In this document: positions 58,253 to 64,000 of the stretch, in pieces
Position numbering within the stretch: position 1 is the stretch's first letter
How the letters are laid out: every line of letters begins with the position of its first letter
NCBI GenBank assembly: GCA_026873275.1
Contig: JANTUC010000018.1
Coordinates: 434,001 to 498,000 of the forward strand
Reading direction: 5' to 3'
DNA length: 64,000 nucleotides
From: Pseudopithomyces maydicus
Lineage: Eukaryota; Ascomycota; Dothideomycetes; Pleosporales; Didymosphaeriaceae
Notes under the pieces: model-generated
Seen by the model: the letters and a program-made list of their open reading frames with translations, nothing else
Database searches by the model: none
What the model was told of the DNA's origin: nothing
Translations under genes and position numbers: made by a program

Positions 58253-59197
58253 ATGCCCACCAAAGTACCTGCACCGTCGATACGTATTCCAATTGAGCTG
58301 CTCACCCAGTCTTCCTTCGCGCAATTCGGAACCGTCATCGAGAACCCCGCACATTCACCGCTCCCGCTCTCGCAGCTAGGCCCTCTTCCCAAAACCGTTT
58401 CCGCAAATCAAGGCTCAGCCCTCAAAATCCTCGATGTCACACACATGTCGAATCTATATAGTGTCGCCCCGAGTAAGAAGCCTGCAAAGGCCGTTATGAA
58501 CATGTTCGTCTGCTCTCCGCGAGACCTGAGACCGCATGAGCCATCGAATAGTATGCCTTCCAGCTGGGGAGACCTAGACTTTGATGAAGACGACTACGGT
58601 GACACGGACAGGGAGTTGTTTGACGTGCGGATATTGGAACGGCATCCGTTCACGACGCAAACATTCATACCAATGGGATTGAGTGGGCAAGAAGCACACA
58701 CGCAATACTTAGTGGTCGTAGCGCCGACACTGCCCGCCGCATCCAGATCGCACGCGGGAAGACCGCCACCGTATCCGACCCAAGAAGTGAAGAAGCGGAG
58801 AAGCATCAAAGACATCTTCGCACGGGCGCGACCCAGTCCGTTTACAAACGAGAACACGCCGCCACCGAGTCGATTTGCCCGCTTGCACCCTTCAGCCCGA
58901 CCGAAGGGCCCAGGGCTACCCGATTTGAAAAACATACGAGCATTCATCGCAAATGGAAATCAAGCCGTGACGTACGGTGCGGGAACATGGCATGCGCCAA
59001 TGGTAGTGATCGGTGCGCGACCGATTGACTTCGTTGTAGTGCAGTTCGCCAACGGTGTGGGCATCGAAGACTGTCAAGAAGTCGATTTGGAAACTGGCAG
59101 TTCTGCCGATGAGGGGATTGTGGTCATGGTGGACAGTGACTCCAACGGTAAAGTGCAAGTCAAGGCTGGTGTCGGATCTGTGAAAGCCAAATTGTAG
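58253..59197 (+). CDS. Ureidoglycolate lyase
   Basis: One exon of 314 residues from ATG 58253 (MPTKVPAPSIRIP). The family pattern is clear: FAQFGTVIENP near the N-terminus, FDVRILERHPFTTQTFIPMG in the middle, YLVVVAPTLP, and the C-terminal barrel strands FIANGNQAVTYGAGTWHAPMVVIG and DFVVVQFANG. The enzyme splits ureidoglycolate to glyoxylate and urea in purine and allantoin breakdown (yeast Dal3). The protein is longer than yeast Dal3, mainly through a Pro/Arg-rich insert (about residues 165-220: AGRPPPYPTQEVKKRRS onwards). No other allantoin gene lies in the window. Confidence 0.9.
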   Translation: MPTKVPAPSIRIPIELLTQSSFAQFGTVIENPAHSPLPLSQLGPLPKTVSANQGSALKILDVTHMSNLYSVAPSKKPAKAVMNMFVCSPRDLRPHEPSNSMPSSWGDLDFDEDDYGDTDRELFDVRILERHPFTTQTFIPMGLSGQEAHTQYLVVVAPTLPAASRSHAGRPPPYPTQEVKKRRSIKDIFARARPSPFTNENTPPPSRFARLHPSARPKGPGLPDLKNIRAFIANGNQAVTYGAGTWHAPMVVIGARPIDFVVVQFANGVGIEDCQEVDLETGSSADEGIVVMVDSDSNGKVQVKAGVGSVKAKL

Positions 59198-59734
59198 TCT
59201 TGTTCGATGTGAGGAGGTTCACGGATTACATTTCGATAGTCTATATATCATTCAATAAGTAGTTTTAGCGCTATGGAGGCAACCTACTTCGATCTACATG
59301 ATTCCAATTGCACAGATATACAACAAATATATATATATATATAGATACATGTAGAATCACGTCATCCCCGAGTCATTGCGAGTATGCATGAGCACCCAGC
59401 CTAATCATTTTCTGTATCTGCCCGGCTCAAATGAGAATTGGGCATGACTTCGAATGTTCCAAAGTTAGCCCCACGCCAGAGTGCAAGGGTTGAAGTCGAT
59501 CACAGCGTCGGATGGGGAAAGATGCTCCACAGTTCCTGCCCCCACCCGAAGTCCGCATCGAACACGGTTTAGGGTCGGGCGGACAAGCAGCCAGGAGCGA
59601 CGGCGTTCTTTCATACCTTTCTATACTCCGATACCACGTTTTCACTTATAAGTGATATTCCGCTGACAGACTGTTCCTTTCTCGCGACTGCATCCACAGA
59701 GCAGCTCCAGAGCAGCTCCACAACCGTAACCCCA
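59198..59734. other. Intergenic, 537 bp
   Basis: Between two genes on the same strand. Contains an (AT)8 microsatellite at 59327-59342. No gene is seen. Confidence 0.65.
59327..59342. repeat. (AT)8 microsatellite
   Basis: Eight uninterrupted AT units in the 3' flank of the ureidoglycolate lyase gene. Confidence 0.9.
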
Positions 59735-61543
59735 ATGACGACACTAGTGGAATTCCCGCACGAGCTCATTGACCACATCGCGGCCCACCTACTACCCGAT
59801 TCCATAGAAGCCTTTGCCATTTCATGTAAAGCAATCTACGGCAAATGTAATTACGCCATCGAGAAGCACAACGACTACCGCAAGAAATACAAGACATGGT
59901 CAAACCAGGGAACTCGAAGGGACGATGCCTTGTACTTTTTGCACGCAATCGCCAAGGATCCACTAGCCGCAAAGTATGTGGAAACCTTAAGCTTCTGGGA
60001 CCTGCGGAGATTCCGAGATATCAAGAATGCTAGAGAGACACTAGGAGCAGATTGGAAAGTCTGGAGAAACGCACAAGCAATGCAAGAGATCATGTCCATG
60101 GTGGAAGACAAGTTAGGAGCTTACCTAGAGGCTCTCTCTATTGACACGGACTTTTGGTACCACCGGATTCGCCACGAAGCCAACCCTTGGGACTATCCTA
60201 CTCAGTGTTTAGCAGATCTGGATACTCCTTCGGTTGCTCCTGTCGAACGCCAGATCTTTGGCCTGATCACAGCCTTCACTGTCCTCTGCCTCCTACCAAA
60301 TCTACGTCAACTTACGCTTCATCCTGATTTTCCAGGAAGTCGGAGCGATACCGTCGCCGGGCTGCTCTTTCCTATACGTCAGCTCTTCCGCTATAGGCCT
60401 GCTGATGGCACCTATCCACTTGCATATCGCCCCCTAGAGAAGCTAGAGACCCTACTGCCCTATGAACGGGACCATGCTACTGAATTCGTGTCGTTGGAAC
60501 ACATTCGACCTTTCTTGGAATTACCCAATCTGAAGAATGTGTTCTCTACTTCTAGTATCTATGAGCCCCGGGACACCGATTATCTCGAAGAAGGCCATTT
60601 TCTCGACTATGCGCCAGGGTGGATTGATACCCCGAGAGGTTTCCACCCTCAATGGAGTTCACTTTCACTTCGCCGGATGGAGCTCTACGGTTCGAACCTG
60701 AACCATCATGGCCTATCGGTCTTGCTACAAAGCTGCGATCAACTGGAAGTCTTTAAATACATATGCATGCTCGAACCACATACATACTACCACGGGTTCA
60801 CTTACCAAGGATGCAACGCAAACATGCTGGTCAAGCATCTAGGGCAGGCGGCAGGAAAGTCTTTGAAGGACCTTTACCTCAGGATCGCTTTCCAATCTAA
60901 TACAGGACATGATCACATTACTGCCAATAGTCTTCTGCAATTAGAAGTACTTGAAAATTTGGAAATAGATGTCAGACTGCTTGCATGCGAAGAGCGGGAA
61001 CATGATGGTCTGGCGCTCATGCTACCAAGCAGCATAAAGTATCTGACCATGCATATTGGGAACGGAGACAACCTGTCTTGGTTTCAACACTTGACTACTG
61101 GACTGGCTGCTTCAAGGCAAGAGAAACTACATAACATCGAAAAGATAATGGTAAAAGATCATGGCGCCTGGTTTTATTCAGCATGCGGCGTGGTCAGCTA
61201 TGGACAGGATCAACACGCCGCCACCAAGAAAATTGTCGAGAATGAGGGAGTCTTGTGGGTCGATGACCAGTCAAATCCATTGGCAGATGGTTTGGAAGGA
61301 TGGCCACGCGAGTATCACTCAAAGTTCATCCACAGCATTGAAAATGTGGAATTTTCCGACGATGAAGACGACGAAAACGAGCAAAGCAAGTCCAGCTACC
61401 AGAGGCATGATCCAGTATACAGGCCAAGCCCTCCCCTATATTCTCCGGTCTCTCCGTTCTTCAGTCCTACGATTGACCCAACGTCGCCTAGATCCCCCAG
61501 GTCACCCAGGTCACCCACTTTCGACGATTCTACTCCTTGGTAG
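59735..61543 (+). CDS. F-box protein of unknown target
   Basis: One exon of 602 residues. It begins MTTLVEFPHELIDHIAAHLLPDSIEAFAISCKA, a good F-box (residues about 6-45) that would bind SKP1 in an SCF ubiquitin ligase. The rest has LRR-like spacing in places (LPNLRQLTLHPDF, LRRMELYGSNLNHHGLSVLLQSCDQLEVF, LEVLENLEIDV) and probably forms the substrate-binding part. The C-terminus is Ser/Pro-rich with short SPRSPRSP-type repeats. Such proteins expand freely in fungi and their targets are unknown. Confidence 0.85.
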   Translation: MTTLVEFPHELIDHIAAHLLPDSIEAFAISCKAIYGKCNYAIEKHNDYRKKYKTWSNQGTRRDDALYFLHAIAKDPLAAKYVETLSFWDLRRFRDIKNARETLGADWKVWRNAQAMQEIMSMVEDKLGAYLEALSIDTDFWYHRIRHEANPWDYPTQCLADLDTPSVAPVERQIFGLITAFTVLCLLPNLRQLTLHPDFPGSRSDTVAGLLFPIRQLFRYRPADGTYPLAYRPLEKLETLLPYERDHATEFVSLEHIRPFLELPNLKNVFSTSSIYEPRDTDYLEEGHFLDYAPGWIDTPRGFHPQWSSLSLRRMELYGSNLNHHGLSVLLQSCDQLEVFKYICMLEPHTYYHGFTYQGCNANMLVKHLGQAAGKSLKDLYLRIAFQSNTGHDHITANSLLQLEVLENLEIDVRLLACEEREHDGLALMLPSSIKYLTMHIGNGDNLSWFQHLTTGLAASRQEKLHNIEKIMVKDHGAWFYSACGVVSYGQDQHAATKKIVENEGVLWVDDQSNPLADGLEGWPREYHSKFIHSIENVEFSDDEDDENEQSKSSYQRHDPVYRPSPPLYSPVSPFFSPTIDPTSPRSPRSPRSPTFDDSTPW

Positions 61544-61905
61544 CTCGAATTGGAAAAAATGACAATGTCCTCAAGACGTTCAAATCACGATTTCAATAGA
61601 ATTGAAATGTGTTATACCCTCCACATACACCGACTATCCAATCAAAAAACGCATCACACACTTCCAAGTTCACGTATCCCATCTGAGACCATCATAATTC
61701 ACACCACCAATGTACCGCAGATACAAAAACATGTACGTCATATATATTTATATAAGCAAAAAAGAAGATGCATGGGTATATGTGACAACAACAATATGCA
61801 AAAGTAAATCTTATCGAAATGAAACCACCCAACCACCTGAATCCCCAATCCCCAATCCCCAATGCAGAATAAAAGAAGAGAAACGTTCAAATAATCAACT
61901 GTTTC
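61544..61905. other. Intergenic between convergent genes
   Basis: About 360 bp of A-rich 3' flanking sequence with a short CCCCAAT repeat near 61840-61862. No gene is seen. Confidence 0.65.
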
Positions 61906-63513
61906 CTACCAGCGGAAAGACCGCCGACGAGAGTCGGACCGCTTCTGCGCGCCGCTGCCGCGGCCGGTCGGGAAGACGAAACCGCTCATGCCACCGGGAC
62001 CAACGCCAGAGCCGGCACCGGCGCCAGTGGGGGCGGCGGCTGGGGAGGAGGGCTTTGGGGCTGCGCTGGAGGGCGCGGCGTTGATGGGGGAGGCGTTGAT
62101 GGGGGAGGCGGAGCTTAGGGGGAGGGAGGGTGAGGCAGCTGGTGGAGATGCAACTGGCGTAGAGGCGGCTGGTTGAGAGACAACTGGCACAGACGCAACT
62201 GGTGGAGACGCAGCTGGTTGAGAAGCAGCTGGTGGAGATGCAGCTGGTGGAGATGCAACTGGCGCAGATGCAACTGGTGTAGAAGCAACGGGCTGAGAGG
62301 CGATCGGGGTAGAGGCAGCAGGTGCTGAAGCAACCGGTGTCGAAGCAGCCGGCCCAGAAGCAACTGGAGACGATGCACCTGGCGCAGAAGAAGCAACAGG
62401 GGGCTGTGCAGGAGTCTGACCTGGAGTCCCAGGAGCTTCACCAGCACCCTGCTTCTCAAACCACTTCAGTGCACCAATCTCCCAGTACGCATCTGCGAAG
62501 ACCTCTGGGTTGTTTTGCACGTACTCCTCGCACGTGGCGGCTCCAGTCTTAGCGGCACAGGTGGACTGCTCCCACTCATTGCCAGCCCATTCACCGCAGA
62601 ATGTCGTGTCGAAGATAACGCGCATGTTCTTGAAGCGCTCGGTGAAGTCGCAGCCCTGGCCTTGGAACTTGGCTAGCGGAGTGCCGAAGGTAGAAGGGTC
62701 CAGGGACTCGCTAGCTGCTTTGGAGCCGAAGTTGGACTTGTAAGTGTCGCTGTCGCGGGGAATGAACCAGACTGCGATGGAGGTCGTGGTCCACTCCATG
62801 GCATAGACACCGCCGCTTGCGTTGTTGAACTCCGTGCCGTACGTCGCCATGTTGCTCTTCGCTGAAGTCGATGGGGCTTTGATGCTGCACCCGACGTTTT
62901 TCTCCTGCCCTTCTGCTGCGACGTCGCAGTTGCTAGTAGACATGCTACCCATAAAGGATACCGCTTCAGCGTTGATCTGGCCTTGCACACTGGAGGTAGC
63001 GTTGTCAACTGCGCATCCTTCGGATGTGTGTAAAGTGACTGCGGCCGCATTATCGAGGTTCACACCCTCCAACAGATCAATCTCGCCACCTTTGGGCCAG
63101 TCGTCCTGGCCAACCGTCTGCTGTCCTAGGAGCCAATATGCTGGCCAAGAACCACAGGTGCTATCGGGCATGTGACGGATATCTGCGACGAGGAGGCCCT
63201 GGTTCCATGTCTTCGTGCTCTCGACGCGCACAGACTTGCGTCCCTTAGGGTCCTTCTCCTTGTAGTCGACACCCAAGAAAATGGACTGCGTGTCTTCGAA
63301 GTACCCTACCAGTTCGCTCTTAACCGCTGCATCCTTGGTCTGATATTGCACAAATCCTTTGGTGGGATCGGGACCCGAGTAGAAATCGAAGTTCGAAAAG
63401 AAGTTGTTGTAGGAAAGGTCATCCTTGAGGACGTACGCGCCGGCTCCGTTTCCCTGTGCGAAGACGCCGGTGGTGACGCTCAGCGCCGAGGTAAAAAGTG
63501 TCGTTGAACGCAT
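61906..63513 (-). CDS. Secreted GH16 endo-beta-1,3(4)-glucanase with repetitive stalk
   Basis: One exon of 535 residues. A signal peptide (to about A19) leads to a GH16 domain (about 25-350) with the catalytic EIDLLE motif (E144, D146, E149) in GGEIDLLEGVN and the conserved SWPAYWLLG substrate strand. Residues about 371-460 form a stalk of about 18 pentapeptide units of the form xPxAS, probably O-mannosylated. The C-terminus is Gly-rich and basic (RGSGAQKRSDSRRR) with no hydrophobic GPI tail, unlike many wall GH16 proteins. It likely cleaves or remodels beta-glucan outside the cell. Fungal GH16 proteins also include transglycosylases, so hydrolysis is not certain. Confidence 0.9.
   Translation of the reverse strand: MRSTTLFTSALSVTTGVFAQGNGAGAYVLKDDLSYNNFFSNFDFYSGPDPTKGFVQYQTKDAAVKSELVGYFEDTQSIFLGVDYKEKDPKGRKSVRVESTKTWNQGLLVADIRHMPDSTCGSWPAYWLLGQQTVGQDDWPKGGEIDLLEGVNLDNAAAVTLHTSEGCAVDNATSSVQGQINAEAVSFMGSMSTSNCDVAAEGQEKNVGCSIKAPSTSAKSNMATYGTEFNNASGGVYAMEWTTTSIAVWFIPRDSDTYKSNFGSKAASESLDPSTFGTPLAKFQGQGCDFTERFKNMRVIFDTTFCGEWAGNEWEQSTCAAKTGAATCEEYVQNNPEVFADAYWEIGALKWFEKQGAGEAPGTPGQTPAQPPVASSAPGASSPVASGPAASTPVASAPAASTPIASQPVASTPVASAPVASPPAASPPAASQPAASPPVASVPVVSQPAASTPVASPPAASPSLPLSSASPINASPINAAPSSAAPKPSSPAAAPTGAGAGSGVGPGGMSGFVFPTGRGSGAQKRSDSRRRSFRW
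62134..62403 (-). repeat. Coding 15-bp minisatellite in the GH16 stalk
   Basis: About 18 degenerate 15-bp units encode xPxAS pentapeptides (PVAS, PAAS and PIAS variants). Such arrays readily change copy number, altering stalk length between strains. Confidence 0.85.
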
Positions 63514-64000
63514 GTTGTTTATCGTTTTGTTCGTTTCTTAGATGCGCTTTTTCTAAAGAATGCAATCTGGTAGCTTGTAACGATCGTCTAGATCTCTAAA
63601 AATGGAATATGGGGAGCCCGCTCGAAGAAGAAAATGATTGTTTAAAAATGAATGTAGAAAATCGACTTCACAAAGCGCATCGCACACAACGCATGTCACA
63701 ATAGAAACAACAGGGACAATAGAAACAGTTCCCCCACCCTCACTGCAGGGCCGAGTTGCTTTTATTCAACAATGCCTTTACCCTTGAAACACTGTCTCCA
63801 CATTGTTTACTACGCGCCATCCAGGCAAATTCGCGTGAAGCGACGGCGGTTACTGTGAAACGTCTGTAACTTTGAAACCTGACTGACCGGCCAAGAGCTT
63901 GAATACGGGTAAATGAGTGACGGGGGTAGCAGTGTGAAAAGCAGTAGCGTGGAGGAGACATGTGGTTGTAAGGAGAGGTGGGGCTATAGAGTGTTTCGAA
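63514..64000. promoter_or_regulatory. Upstream region of the GH16 gene, to the window edge
   Basis: 487 bp with A-rich leader sequence next to the start codon. Nothing else is recognisable before the window ends. Confidence 0.55.

Overview
This window is nuclear DNA of a filamentous ascomycete (Pezizomycotina; Dothideomycetes is my best guess, not proven). Most genes carry short introns (46-165 nt, mostly 49-65) with GTRNGY donors and YAG or AAG acceptors, genes lie on both strands, and the gene set is typical of moulds: beta-1,3-glucan synthase, a GAS1-type glucanosyltransferase, a FluG-like protein and a UstYa-family protein. I support 25 protein-coding genes. I saw no rRNA, tRNA, CRISPR array or intact transposon.

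Layout. 1-2.2 kb is AT-rich and gene-free, with a diverged direct repeat. 2.2-8.8 kb holds a kinetochore-like coiled-coil protein, a three-KH-domain RNA-binding protein, a BTB protein and a secreted alpha/beta hydrolase. 10.8-23 kb is accessory in character: an aldehyde dehydrogenase, an F-box-like orphan, a secreted FAD oxidoreductase, a YdeI/OmpD-associated family protein, an orphan membrane protein, a FluG-like amidohydrolase-glutamine synthetase fusion and a UstYa-like protein. 24-39 kb is a cell-wall and lipid block: GAS1-type enzyme and FKS1 divergent across 3 kb, then serine palmitoyltransferase LCB1 and a four-helix membrane protein. 41-64 kb is mostly housekeeping: Whi5/Nrm1-like repressor, Zmp1-like metalloproteinase with a jacalin-like tail, phosphatidylserine synthase, GAR1, threonyl-tRNA synthetase, VTS1, COG5, ureidoglycolate lyase, an F-box protein and a GH16 glucanase.

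The most striking observation concerns the sequence itself. Five otherwise intact genes (aldehyde dehydrogenase, FAD oxidoreductase, Zmp1, threonyl-tRNA synthetase, COG5) are broken by seven single-base losses. Six of the seven fall in G or C runs of exactly five, and adding one base restores the family reading frame every time. Because threonyl-tRNA synthetase is essential, the simplest reading is systematic homopolymer under-calling rather than gene death. Any automatic annotation of this region would truncate or split these genes.

Biologically, FKS1 makes beta-1,3-glucan, the GAS1-type enzyme elongates it, and the GH16 protein probably trims or remodels it. LCB1 and phosphatidylserine synthase feed membrane lipids. 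The 10.8-23 kb stretch has tailoring-type enzymes that might belong to a small specialised pathway, but no core synthase or precursor peptide is visible.
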